Positions 24,046 to 35,560 of a stretch of 64,000 bases of DNA are shown piece after piece; the first letter of the stretch is position 1; each line of letters begins with the position of its first letter. Location of the stretch: positions 25,286,213 to 25,350,212 of the forward strand of contig OZ234493.1 in NCBI GenBank assembly GCA_965153455.1, written 5' to 3'. Below the pieces are notes generated by a model. The model made no database searches. It was not told the DNA's origin and was given only the letters and a program-made list of their open reading frames with translations. This DNA is from Sphagnum compactum. Lineage: Eukaryota; Bryophyta; Sphagnopsida; Sphagnales. Made by a program: the position numbers and the translations under genes.

Positions 24046-26599
24046 AGTTGTGATAGATAATTCACTATCATACATGTTACTGTTGATTGTCCCTGAACAA
24101 GTGAGAGACTGTCACTTTTGTTCATACTGCATATGCTTGTGTTTTAATTCTAGTTTTGTTCCTTTTATGTTTTTCTTTCTTCCCAGTTCTGTAAGTCCTT
24201 ATCTGGAAGTCTTTCTTTAACTTAAAAGGAGAAATTTTAAACCTTGTTCTGGCTTTCTTAATTGTGATTATCAAGATTTCTCAATGCTAATGAGAGTTAT
24301 TATGTTTTCTGTCTCTTTCCCATTGGACAGTGAGTGCAATCCTCACATTTAAGAGCAGCAGATCTAGCTAAGTCTTTTAGTCTGTTACACTCTGGGCAGT
24401 CAACAACTGAGAACCTTCTATCTCATGCTAGGTATCTTATTCGCCAGAATACAGCATGCATTTCTCACCTTGTGTTACCATGATTTGTACTTCAATCATT
24501 TTGTCTTTCATCAAACTTGGAGTTGTTATCTGGGCTTTAGTTGGCCTCATATTAGTACTAGAATCCTCTTGATTTTGTTTTGGCATGTGGTTTTCTTGAC
24601 AGGGTGGAACAAAAAGTCATTCAGAACAAATTTTCAGACTGGCTTCAGCAGAATCAGTTCTAGATGCTGTGCCATATATTAGCCACCATAAATCAAACAA
24701 TGGTTTGTGTGTTTTGCTGAGTGGATGGGTATTAATGTGTTGAGCTTCATGTCACATGAGTTGTGCAGTCTGTGCTCTCAAAAGCGGATGCTGCAGTAGG
24801 TGAGTGCATGGTTTTTGGCAGAAGCAGTAGAAACTTTTGGTGGAATGTGATTAGATTTATTGATGGAAGTGAATGATGTGAATTGGGGCACAGGAGAGGT
24901 TAGTCAGTAAACAGAGCTGTACATTTGCTTTGTGGCACCAATCTTAAGCTGTAAGCAAGTTTTTATTTGTAGATGGAAACTTATGAATTCCTTGGTTAGG
25001 ATCTTGGGTTTTTACTTAAGCTTGAGGCATGAAAGGTGTAGAGTCTTCAAGTTGCCCAGGAAATTTGTCTGTTGGAGAGCATGATAACTGGATCTAGCTG
25101 CTGTTGTACTCATTTTCTAAGGTCATTACTGAGAAGTTCCTGGATTGTGGACACAGGTAGTTTCAGGAATTTAAAGTGAAGTCTACAAGGCAGTGGACTC
25201 AGCACTGGAAGTGCATGCAGTATCCAGATGCATTTGATGCAGGTGAAGCTTTATTCAAGGAGAATGTGGACATCAAGCAGCAGTTATTTGACCTGGATCC
25301 TAGTGTGGGAAGGTGGGGGCACTTCTGGAAACTGAATGTAGAAGAACTCTTATGCACTAAGATGTGAGAGCAATGTGTCTGGAGCAATGCCTTTCCCAAT
25401 AGTATAGAAGCAGTAGGAAGGAGAGGAGGAGGCCCCATGCATGGGCATGAATAGCTCCATATGGTTGTGGTTATGCCTTTTCTGGGGTGGTGGGACTGGA
25501 GGGTTGGATGATTTCAAGTAAGCATTTAGTAAGATTCTGATAGCTCTCGTATTGGAATTGGCAGGTCACTCTTTGTGGGACATCAGGGCTCTCAGGCTCT
25601 GATGTAGAGCAATGTGGGAAACAGTAACACCTTTCTTCAGCCCTTGCTTGCATCATGAATCAACCCTGCAAATTGTGAGCAGGAAGGAACAAAGGAACGC
25701 AGTTGTAAGATCTATACCCTCTAGGTAGATTTGATGGGAGTGGTTGCATCCTGTGAATGTGAATGCTGAAACTCCAGACTGATGTTGGAAGGTGATTACT
25801 CTATCGACATGGTCCAGTCACATCCTACAAAGTTCCCAATAAGCAAACCTGTTAAAAATGTCATGGAACTATCAAAGCCTCTTCCTAAGGTTTTGTGATA
25901 GATGTGACAGATTATGAATTGATTGGAGTTATTACTATTCTCTCACCTTGGACACAATTCAAAGTTGGGTTTTACAACACCAATCTGCAAAATAAAGGAC
26001 AGAAATTGTACAGTTTTCAAAGAAATGATTTCTTTTAGCTTCAGTTTTTGGAATTTATGTTAGAGGTGCACTATCTATGAGGTAGTCTGCACTGACTTGT
26101 TGAATTCTATGATAATAGTAGTGGTCCTTTTGGGTACATTCAGATACGGAATGTCCTATTTACCTTTGGTAGATGCAAAGCACATTACTTGAAGAAGGCA
26201 TTTCTTGTTTTATATGTGCAGGAATTTAGTTTGGAGTTAACCAAAACTGATGGGACATAGCCTTAAAAAAGGTGGAAACAGAAGTATGTAATCTGATGAT
26301 GCCATGACCTTTGTGATTGTTGCACTGAATTTTGCCTCATCACTGTGATTGAGTTCTGCATCCAGGTAGTCACCAGTGGTATGTGTGATGGATTTCTTCT
26401 GGTTTCTGGAGTCCCTAACCACTATCCTCTATGTCCGCCTCTCAACACATTGTTCAGATGCTTGCTTGTTCAGGGGCAAGCTAAAGGGAGATGAAGCTCA
26501 CCTTCACATGATTATTGCAGCTTGGATGAGGAGGCTAATGATTTAAAAGAAGTAAGCATGCCTCTTGCTAGCTGGTGTTATCACTGAAACTTCCCATTG

Positions 26600-26725
26600 C
26601 TTCCAGAAATGCAACAGAAACTCAGGACACAGATTTTGGTCTAACTGTTTGCTCGAAGTTTTGAGCAGATCATTACATATCCACACCAAACTGGCAGGAG
26701 CCAGAGTCAGTGGGGAGTGATGGCA
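26600..26725 (+). repeat. Diverged dispersed repeat, copy 2 of 2
   Basis: This is the partner of the segment at 23960-24045, in the same orientation. It shares GCAACAGAAACTCAG and, further on, GTCAGTGGGGA. No coding sense was seen. Confidence 0.45.
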
Positions 26726-27599
26726 GCTAGTCACACTTGCTCATGATGAAGGTGATCGTCTGACCCTTTGTGAACGGTACTCACAAGTTTATGACTGCAT
26801 TCATTCTTGCTGTGTTTGTTTTGGTTTGCACTAAACTGATGTAATGGTTGTTTAGCTACTTCACATAATCTTTTTTGAGATTCTTTCTGCAATTCATATG
26901 ACATAAATGCGAATGGGATGCACTGGAGCTTTTACAGTCTTGATTGTATACTCTATTCAAATTTTGAAGAAAAGAAAGTTTTGGTTCAGCCCTATTTCAA
27001 GGGGGACATTTTTTATGTCCTGTAGACAGATTTATTGATATCTGTTCAACATACAGCAAGCTTGTTTTGGGGATGTTCACACAGGATGATCACGCACTGT
27101 TGGTAACAAGTTTATTCTTTGAATATCAGATAAGAAAAGAGATGGAAGGTGAATTGCATGGTGAGCAACATTTGCAATACATCATATCATCACTACTTTG
27201 TCTTTCCGCCAACACAAAGAGTTGGGATGTATGCAAGAAATAATAGCATTTTTTGTGTCATCTGTGTATGAAGAACATGTGATGATAAATTGATGGTTGT
27301 TTGAAAGAGTGTCTTTCCAACTCTTGAGCCACAGCTGACCCAGAGTGCTTGGGGGCTCCCCCACCATATCTGATATGTTCTCCAATTTTGATACAGGCTG
27401 ATATGGGCTGTTCTACAACTAGGTTCTTGCTCCTAACCCAAAGCTCCAAATTTGACCAAGCACAAAATTACTGTTATGACTGGAATGGTTCAATGACTTT
27501 AGGTACTTTTGAAGTTTTTGTCATCAAAGCCACAAGTCTAGTGCGAGTCGGTCCTTAGTAGTTAAGTTGTCATCCAGGCTGCAAGTCTGGGTCATGTTT

Positions 27600-28854
27600 T
27601 AAGGATTTTCATGGGGACCCATTTGTTTTGCATTCGAAGCACCTATATTTAATTAGTAAGAGACACGGGCCTTGAATTTAACCTGTTAAAACACTGATTG
27701 TTTTTAGGAATATCAAAGGGTTTGTTTCAATTTTCAAGATGTTGAGTTCTGGTGGATCGGAAGATCCACATTTCAACCAGAGTATTTTAACCACTGATAC
27801 CCATTTTTTTCTGAACAGTTGTGAATTGGGTCATTGAGAGATATGATGAACATAGCTACTGGCAAATTTTGCTTAGCAAGCATCACACCTTATTTCTACT
27901 CACATTTTTCTGAGTCATTGGAACAGTATTAAACATTAATGTAATTCTAAACATAAGATAAGGTAAAGCACCAGATGGACATTTTCAGTATATGTAGATC
28001 TGGACACGAAGGAGGGGAAGGGTTCTTACCAGTGTGTATTTGATTTTTAAAATAATAGTTGGGTATGGGTTTTCGATTTTTTTTTTAGAAGTAACTTAGT
28101 TAAGTGAATATATTAAATTTGAAAGAATGACTGTTTTTTGACATTTAGAGTTGGACAGGTAATAGGTTGGTTGGTGGTTTGGATATTGGTTTCAGTGGGT
28201 GTGTGACCCGGTTATTTAACAGAAACTTGGGCAGGTTTATCAAGTAAATTATAAGGTTTTTTGAGAAATGCCTTGTTAGATTAAATATCCAGGTCTAAAC
28301 GAACACTGGTTTTTAAAACTGAAGGCATGATGACACCAAAAAGAAAAAGCTTTTAAGTCTAACTACTAACAAAACTAAACAAATAGACATCAATGTGGTG
28401 CAATTTCAAAATCTAGAGATGAATTCGTTAGTTTAACACTTATTCCAAGCAAGCAAACATGTTGTAACAAACAGAAACTAGAAACCAAATGCAACATGCA
28501 AAAATAAAAAACCCAGTGCAGTAAACAGAAATCTAATGCAACAAATAGAAACTAAAAATCCAACACAACAAACAAAAACTAGCCCAATCATCCATACAAT
28601 CATCAAAACTAGCATCCCATCTGTAGCTCCACATCAACAACCATAAGATGCAAAGTTGAAACACTTGTAGAATTTTTAAAAAACACAAAATTGGTCAAAA
28701 TGCATCACACTATCATATACTATAGCTATTTTAAGCCTTTGGGAATTCTTCATGTTCCACCTTGTTTTCAAATTCAACATCTAGCTCCTTCATCATATTC
28801 GACTTTGCTTCACATGCAAATGCAAAATTTAAAACTTTGGGGCACTCAACACAT
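27600..28854. other. AT-rich stretch with imperfect short repeats
   Basis: Sequence turns AT-rich near 27600. Between about 28440 and 28600, a loosely repeated unit of roughly 30-45 bases occurs several times, built on AACAAACAGAAACTA and a variable AT-rich part. No gene is seen. The last part adjoins, and may include, the 3' end of the reverse-strand hAT remnant. Confidence 0.4.
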
Positions 28855-29650
28855 GGATCAAATGGCCAATTTTTGTTAACAAAAATGAACTTATCAAGAT
28901 TTTTTGTTTGAAGATCGCATTTGTGAAGTGTAATTGGGATTTTAACAATAGAAAAAATCTTTTATGTTTCAATTTGGGAGGATGGGATGCATAAAATTTG
29001 CCTTGTCAACACAATAGTTGTTGAAGACCTATGATCTTCCATGTGTTAGCATGTCAAAACACATTTGCAACTATTTTCATCAATAGGATATCAATGATAA
29101 GTGTACAACTCTTAGCCAACAAGGCCCCTCAAAATGTCTATACTTATGTTTGTGGTGCAAAGCAAATTTTTGTTCCTATATTTGGATTGGATTCATTAGG
29201 TTCTTCAAGAATAGTGGAGATTGATAGCTTGTAAACTTTTGATTGCAAAGGCAACAACAATTCATTGTCATACTTGGCAATTATAGCTACAACATTATCA
29301 CAAACCACATAAGTTGTGACTAGGCACATGGATTTAAATTTGGGATCCAACATTAATGCCAACATATTATGACCTTTTTTTTAAAAAATGTGTGTAAAAA
29401 GAAAGAAAAGGGTTCATGACTTCCAACACTTATAATTTCATGTATCACACAAATTCTTCAAATTCTTGATGAAAAATAGAAACCTTTAGATCTACCAAGC
29501 TATTAGGAATAATAGAATTAAGCTTTTCATGAAACACATGATATGTAGAAATGATGAAGTGTAGGGCATCTTCAAGGAGCCAATGCTTGTTTTCCTTTGC
29601 TAAAAGTTTTTGGCCAACTAATACACTTTTGATTGTTAGCTTGTGCACCC
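28855..29650 (-). pseudogene. Decayed hAT-superfamily transposase C-terminal part, copy 2
   Basis: Reading the minus strand from 29650 downwards, an open stretch contains LLAKENKHWLLEDALHF, then HNMLALMLDPKFKSM (about 29365-29310), then AKYDNELLLPL. Further on comes LTRQILCIPSSQIET, followed after a stop by the equivalent of the dimerisation region and NLDKFIFVNKNW (about 29010-28860). The order and spacing match the family and the + strand copy at 3690-5770 (HNMLTLMLD, EYDNKSLLPL, DHLDKL, MKNW). Copy 2 keeps the PKFK segment that copy 1 has lost. In-frame stops and frame changes show it is inactive. The N-terminal part was not found upstream. Confidence 0.72.
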
Positions 29651-29964
29651 TTTACAAATGCATAGATTAATCCCCAAGAGAGTTTTTCTTATGTAATAAC
29701 ATATTGGTCGACCTTGGATAAAGCATTTCCAAGGCAATACCCATGAAAAAGGTTCCAACACACCCAAATTTTTACATGAAATTACAAAGTTCAAAACAGG
29801 TGCACAAGGCTACAAGTTGGATCCTTCATATTTGACATATTTAATATTTTTGTATCGTTTGATCAATGGAAAAAAAAACCGTTTTGCTTGGTTTGAAGAT
29901 TTATTATTATTTTTTTTTGTGGGGGAAAATTTGTCAAAGAGCACCTATAGGTTTGGAACAATGG

Positions 29965-30022
29965 TTGGCATAATGGTTTCACTAGCCTTAAACAAACCAA
30001 TTGTCACATGTTTAAACTCCCA
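29965..30022 (+). repeat. tRNA-like (SINE-like) promoter pair, copy a
   Basis: TTGGCATAATGGTTTC (29965-29980) resembles a pol III A box, and ATGTTTAAACTCCC (about 30008-30021) resembles a B box, at tRNA-like spacing. No cloverleaf or discriminator is convincing. It may be a remnant of a tRNA-derived SINE. Confidence 0.3.
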
Positions 30023-30969
30023 ATTGTTAAACTAGAAATTGACAACCATAGTAAACATGTCATGTGCACCCTTGTAGACTTTTAAAGATTAAAAAATACA
30101 TGTGCCAGACAAACATGTGATTAGTGTATACTATTACAATTTTTAGTTTTTTTAATAAAAAAAAACCCAAAATGATGGGCATAAAAAAGATCACCTTGAT
30201 AATTTGGACAAATTGATTTGGATTTGTCAACATGATTGGGTAGTGAATTTAGACCCTATTGTTTTGGTTGATACAATAATTGATTATTTGATTAGTAAAT
30301 AATGAACCATTTGATTAAGTCAACTTTATACTTAAATCAAAATTATTTTTTGAATTAATATTTAAAAAAAAAAAGGTAAGTAGGTAGTAAATGGGTTTAA
30401 ATAGGTTGAAAAAATGCATTTAGGTAGGTAGGTGTTAACTTAGCCTAACTTACTTAACCTAATTTCATTAAACTACCTTAATTGAATTTATTTACCTTAG
30501 TTTTCTAAGCATGCACATAGGTTGTAAGTATAAGGAATTGAATCCCAAACCTTCACAATGATAAATCGAGTCCTTGCCAATGGATTACATCATCAAGAGT
30601 GTTTAACTTTTGTCAAGTTTTATTTCAAACATTTATTTCACATCATTAAACATATTGGCTAAATTTATGAGACAACTAATGTCATGAGCATGAAAAATTA
30701 CAAAAATAAGAATTAAGCCAAAGACATAACAAAGAAAAAAAATCACAAGAAATGCAAGCCTAAATTTAATCCAAGATTGAAAACACAAAGTCATAAGGTA
30801 AGAACATCGGTATATGTTAGAAGATGATTCAAACAAAACTTTATTATGATAATGTATAAAATCAAAAAGTATGACAATAAAGCATACCCAAAACTGGTGT
30901 TGAACAAATTGAAGGTAATGGGAGGTCCTACCCTTATTTATACCCCATTGAGAACCTAACTCAAAAAAA
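30023..30969. other. AT-rich stretch before the tandem-array cluster
   Basis: No gene is recognised. A minus-strand open frame of 160 codons (30633-31115) begins inside the tandem repeats at 30970 and runs through AT-rich sequence; it has a repeat-derived N-terminal part and no known domain. A tRNA-like segment sits at 30534-30590. Confidence 0.4.
30534..30590 (-). repeat. tRNA-like (SINE-like) promoter pair, copy b
   Basis: On the minus strand, TAATCCATTGGCAAGGA (A-box-like) is followed about 25 bases later by GGGATTCAATTCC (B-box-like, 30534-30546). Between them is CTCGATTTATCATTG, reminiscent of an anticodon arm. It is the best of the tRNA-like segments in the window but too diverged to be called a tRNA. 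Confidence 0.35.
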
Positions 30970-31140
30970 CTTCCATGTGTGCATCGACTAAGTAAGTTTT
31001 TTGAAAAGCTTTTTAGTTCAAGGAAGCTTTCATAGAGGCTTCCATGTGTGCACTGGCCAAAGAAGCTTTTTGAAAAAGCTTTCTGACTCAAGGAAGTTTT
31101 CATAGAGGTTTTCATGTGTGCATTGACTAAGGAAGTTTTT
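30970..31140. repeat. Tandem repeat, unit 69-70 bp, about 2.5 copies
   Basis: Units start at 30970, 31039 and 31109 with CTTCCATGTGTGCA (TTTTCATGTGTGCA in the third). Each continues with a GACTAAGGAAG-type segment and an AAAGCTTT-rich segment. Copies differ by scattered substitutions, so the array is old. Confidence 0.8.
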
Positions 31141-31189
31141 TGAGTAGCTTCCTAACTAATAGTGAATTAGGAATTAAATAAGAGCAACG

Positions 31190-31275
31190 ATGATGTAAGC
31201 GACTATGTTGGTGCAAGTGATGATGTAAACAATGATGTAGACGACCATGTTGATGCAAGTGGTGATGCAAATAAT
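31190..31275. repeat. Tandem repeat, unit about 42 bp, two copies
   Basis: GACTATGTTGGTGCAAGT (31201) recurs as GACCATGTTGATGCAAGT (31243). Both are surrounded by GATGATGTAA phrases. Confidence 0.6.
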
Positions 31276-31299
31276 GGGTGATAGTGGTGTTTGTGACAA

Positions 31300-31805
31300 C
31301 TAATGGTTAAACCCAATGGTTTAATTTATTGGTTAAACATAGTTGTTAAACCTTGGCAAAAGTTAATGATTAAATTTAATCTAGTTAAGCATAATGGGTA
31401 AACCTAATGGATAAATCTAATGGTTAAACATAATGACTAAACATAATGACTAAACCTTAGTTAAAAATAATGGTGACATTTAATGATTATATCTAATGGC
31501 TAAACATAATGGTTAAACTTTGGTTCAACATAATGTTTAAACATAGGTTAAATTTAATGACTAAATATATTGATTAAATTGGGGCTAAATGGTTAAAGTT
31601 AATGGTTAAATATAATGACTAAACATAAGTTACATGTAATGGCTAAATTTAAGGTAAACATAGTGTCAAATCTAATGGCTCAAATTGGATTAAACCTAAT
31701 GGCCAAATTAATGGTCAAACATATTGGCCATGCCAATGGCTAAAATAAGGATAAACTTAGTGACTAAATCTAATGGTTCAACTTAATGGCTACATCAAAT
31801 GGTTA
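31300..31805. repeat. Degenerate minisatellite, about 13-bp period, roughly 500 bp
   Basis: The phrase TAATGGYTAAAYM is repeated across the interval. Around 31392-31456 the register is exact, with unit starts at 31392, 31405, 31418, 31431 and 31444. Elsewhere units are 12-14 bp with substitutions and gaps. No coding frame persists. It is bounded on the left by the 42-bp array and on the right by a TAGG/GTAG block. Confidence 0.85.
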
Positions 31806-31809
31806 AACT

Positions 31810-31965
31810 TAGGTAGGTAAATGGGTTGGTAAGTAGGTAGGTTGTAAAAAAATGAAAATATATAAATAGGTAAGTAGGTAGGTTGGTGAAACTTGGTATA
31901 GGTAGATAAGTAGGTAGTTGGTAAGTAAATAAATAATAGGTATATAAATAGTAGGTAGAAAGTAG
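31810..31965. repeat. TAGG/GTAA tetranucleotide-rich block
   Basis: Degenerate runs of AGGTAGGTAA and GGTAAGTAGGTAGG give a tetranucleotide periodicity. Similar phrases occur near 30376-30432 and at 37045-37092. Confidence 0.75.
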
Positions 31966-34900
31966 ATACATAGGATAACAAACCATGTTACATTGAATTA
32001 AAAAACATTGGCCATTTTGAGTAAATATTTCATTCAATTAAAGACCATTGGCCATTTTGATTAAAGTTGTACAAATTGATTAGATGTATTTTGTCAAATA
32101 AATTAATATAGTCAAATTGATTAGTCCAAAAAACATGTGTCATTCAAGCCACTAGCCTTTTTTCAAAATGTACATGTTCATTAGTCAAAAATGATAAATT
32201 GGTCAATTTGTAAAACCCATGATTTGTAATAATGGCAAGTTGTACATATATGACCAAAGTCATTTGGTGCAACCAAATGGATTCAATTATTCTCATTAGC
32301 AAAAAAACCTTTTATCACATACAACATTACATATTCTAGGAAAAAAATTTAGGTTTCATGGTCATTTTTAAATTGATTAATTAAAAAAAATCTAGAATTT
32401 GCACTTGGGGTAACATGTGGGCATTTAATGGTTGGTTCATGTTGAAATGAAAATCTAAGGTGATTGTTTAAGTCTTTTACACATACTTTTATAGCAAGGC
32501 AATGCGTTCCCACTCCACATGTTTTTTCAAGGTAATTATGTTATCTGATTTGTTATAAGCAATGAACATCTTCTGACATCAAATGTGCAAGGCTAAAATT
32601 TTAGGATTTATTATTTCATTATAACAAATGATACATTGTATTATTTGGTTTTGAGTAAGATCAACAAGTTGACTGTTTATTCATTTAAAAAAAGGCCAAT
32701 GTGGATGAATTATGATAGTGAAGCTTCCATTATAAGTGGTTTGTTTTTTCAAATTCATCAGATGTATTTCAACAACTTGATGTTCCTTAGCTACATTTCT
32801 TCAACATTATTATTCTATAACCTACAATCCTTGTGGGGGCCTAGAATCATGCACATAAAAACCTTGCAAAACCAAGGTAATTAGTTCCAATTTATTCCAA
32901 ACAATGTGCAACTTATTAAAAAGTAATAATTTGTTAATTTATTTAAACATAAATTGAATGCTTATAATTCATTATGAGAATATATTTAGCATATATTTAA
33001 AATATTAAAAAATATTCTTAAAATATATCATTATTTCATAGCATATTACAAACATCATTTTATTTTAGGTGCTTCTTAAAATATATAAAAAATTATTTCC
33101 CCAAGCTTGTAAATCAACTAAGTTTTCTAAAAAATCCATCCCAAGTGTTATGCATGCAATGAAGGGATGGTTGTAATGAACAAACAACAAAGGAAACACT
33201 TTGAAAGCTTTCAAGAAGCTTGAAACAAAACAATATGTAATAAATTGGGTAATCAACGAAGTAATTTCGCAAGCTTGAATGAAGGAATGAACACAACACG
33301 TCAAATAAGGCACTTGATGAAACTTTTAACAAGGTTTTGACAAATTGTTTTTTTGAAAATCCCAACAACCTTGAAAGTTGGTGAGAAGGAAAAAGCCATG
33401 AGGCTTTTCACAAAGTGCAAATGAGCACACACACTTGACACAAAACACAACACACAAATGACCTTGAAAGTAAAAGTTTTCAACAAGTTAATTGAGAGCT
33501 TAAGACAATGAGATGATGAAACAACCTTGAGAACTTAAGAGAGGAAAGTAATGTGCACATAATCGACAATTGAAAAGTTGCAAGTTCAACAAACTATTTC
33601 AACAAACTCACACCAAAATGCAAACAAGTGCAAGTTTTCAAACCACTTACCTTTTTCAACTCCAATGTCTTTTGCAATTTCCATAGCCTCCAAAAATCTC
33701 TTGTCATTGCCCTTACCATTGAGCCGTTGAAACTTTATTCCATTGATGTGACAATGGCGTTCAATACTAAATAACCACACTTAAAGAAAATGTAAAGGCC
33801 TACAAGCTTTAGCCGTGTTAGGTCTACAAACTTTCAAGCATTTCTCCATTTTTGTTTCCTAAACCTTAAATTAAATACCCATCCCTCTGAGTATGAAAAA
33901 AACATTTAACCTTGTTGTTTGTCAAATGCCCTTGTGTATTATTTACGATGGGTTGGCGATAGTGGTGGTTATTGATGATGATATTATGCAAAGGGTGGGG
34001 ATAGGCACAAGTCTACAAATTTTGAAAACCCTACCCAAGAAATGGGTATTAGATCTTTGGTAATCTGACCTCCATTTAATATATACCTCTATAATTGATT
34101 GAAGACCTGACAAGTATTTAATGCCATACCTCATTTCCACCCCCACATTGGTTCTTACACCTATTCAGTAAAAGTGGCAAAAGGAACCTTATGTTAGCGA
34201 GTGGGTGTAATTTCTCTCCCATTTCAAAGAGTAGGTGCAAGATCACTTGTCTTTTCTATTCTAGGATATAAGATGCCCTCCAAATACACTAGGAAAATTT
34301 TCCAAGTGCTTTATGTAAAATGTGTGAATTTGGAAAAATTCAAAGTTAGCTTAAAAGAAAGGAAAAAAATAAATAAAAAAAGATGAGGCATATTTTAGAA
34401 TGCTTTTTGAAACCTTCATTTCAAAAGGCATGAAAAGATCAAACAAAAGTGGGCTGTCTCCATAACCTTTGTAACGCCTAAAAGGAGGGGCTTTAAAGGT
34501 ATCATCCTATGTAAAGACTATATTTTTGAAAACTTTTGTTGGTGAAAAGGTCTAAAGTGTAGGGTAAAGTCCATGGGTGGGGGCATTCCTAAAATAAGGG
34601 GCCTAGGAGAAGGTGGAAGTAGAGTTCAGCCCAAAACTTTGGGAATGACCTCCCCTTGTGGGCTTTGCCCACCAAGGAGAATGTTATGATGAACTCAAAC
34701 ATAGATCATGGGGCATGGAACTGGAGGGTTCTCAGGCGAACTCTGTAAGCATGGGAGGGATTTTACATTTATAAGGACGTCTTTCTAGTAAGCAATTGTT
34801 GTTACAAAATTTGTTGTAACAACTTTCCATTTTGATTTGCCCTACAACTTTGATCATAGTCACCTCACATCTTTGCATATCAAGCATTTACCAAACTATA

Positions 34901-35384
34901 GAGCTTTGATATTTGCAAGGCAAATCATGAATTGTTAAATGTTAATATCCGTCATTTAAAAAAATATGGAAACATTTCTGTTTTTAAAGTTTTCTAAAAA
35001 GTTCCTCACAACAGGCCCCCAAATTACAAACCTATAGTGGAAGAGAACCAAAACAGTTTGTTTTGCACTTTTCAATGGAGAGTGGGTATTTCTATAGCAA
35101 TAGGATTTCAATCACATTCCAGTCCATTACCTTGTTTGTCATCATGAGGAACTATGATCTCCAAATAATATTGAAATATGTGTTACTATCTTGAAGTACC
35201 AGCCAATGAACTCAGGAGCAGTTTCCAAATTGTCTTGGAACATACACAGACCCACATAGATATGTAAAAGGAACAATGTCTGTCAGTCAGTGTGAGGCTT
35301 ACCTACTTAATACCTTCCTTCTTCACCACTATCCCCTTGAATGCAAGGGCCTTGGGTGAACCAGCACCCCCATTGGTACCATGG
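31966..35384. other. AT-rich then mixed intergenic stretch, no gene recognised
   Basis: The stretch 31966-34400 is AT-rich with short unrecognised open frames on both strands (up to 84 codons). From about 34400 composition rises. Nothing resembles a known protein, and no terminal repeats were found by eye. Confidence 0.4.
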
Positions 35385-35560
35385 TAAAAATTCCAAAAAT
35401 ATTTACTAATATCCAATGTTAAGACTAAATCAGGGTCTGTGAGTTCAAATCTAACAAATTTTGGGGGCTTATTATGGCCCTCTATCAGGCCTCACAAAAA
35501 AGGGTGAAGGTGCCAATGAGGGTGCTAAGTTCACCCTGGCCCACCAGAGTCTACACCATG
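35385..35560 (+). repeat. Dispersed repeat family X, copy 1
   Basis: It shares with 51812-52062 and 52655-52825 the order of an ACCATGGTA phrase, then GAGTTCAAATCTAACA and GGGG, then GGCCTCAC, GGTGAAGGTGCC, GGTGCT and TTCACCCTGGC. Just upstream (35291-35360) an inverted version of the GTGAGGC and GGTGAAG parts occurs, so the family may have foldback structure. Confidence 0.55.

Larger units (their letters stand above)
22050..27600. other. Long region downstream of RING1; no coding gene recognised
   Basis: The RING1 3' UTR starts here, with no confident end. Open frames are short (up to 88 codons, 22791-23057) and match nothing I know. A local direct repeat of TTGCTGGATTCAATAAGA occurs at about 22827 and 22865. 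Composition is like the gene block rather than the AT-rich islands, so transcribed non-coding sequence or an old decayed gene is possible. Confidence 0.4.

Noticed and set aside
30633-31115. 160-codon minus-strand open frame
   Set aside because: Its N-terminal part is translated 70-bp tandem repeat and the rest is AT-rich hydrophobic sequence with no domain.
31300-31805. CRISPR-like array
   Set aside because: The repeat unit is about 13 bp, degenerate and without spacers, in a plant nuclear sequence.
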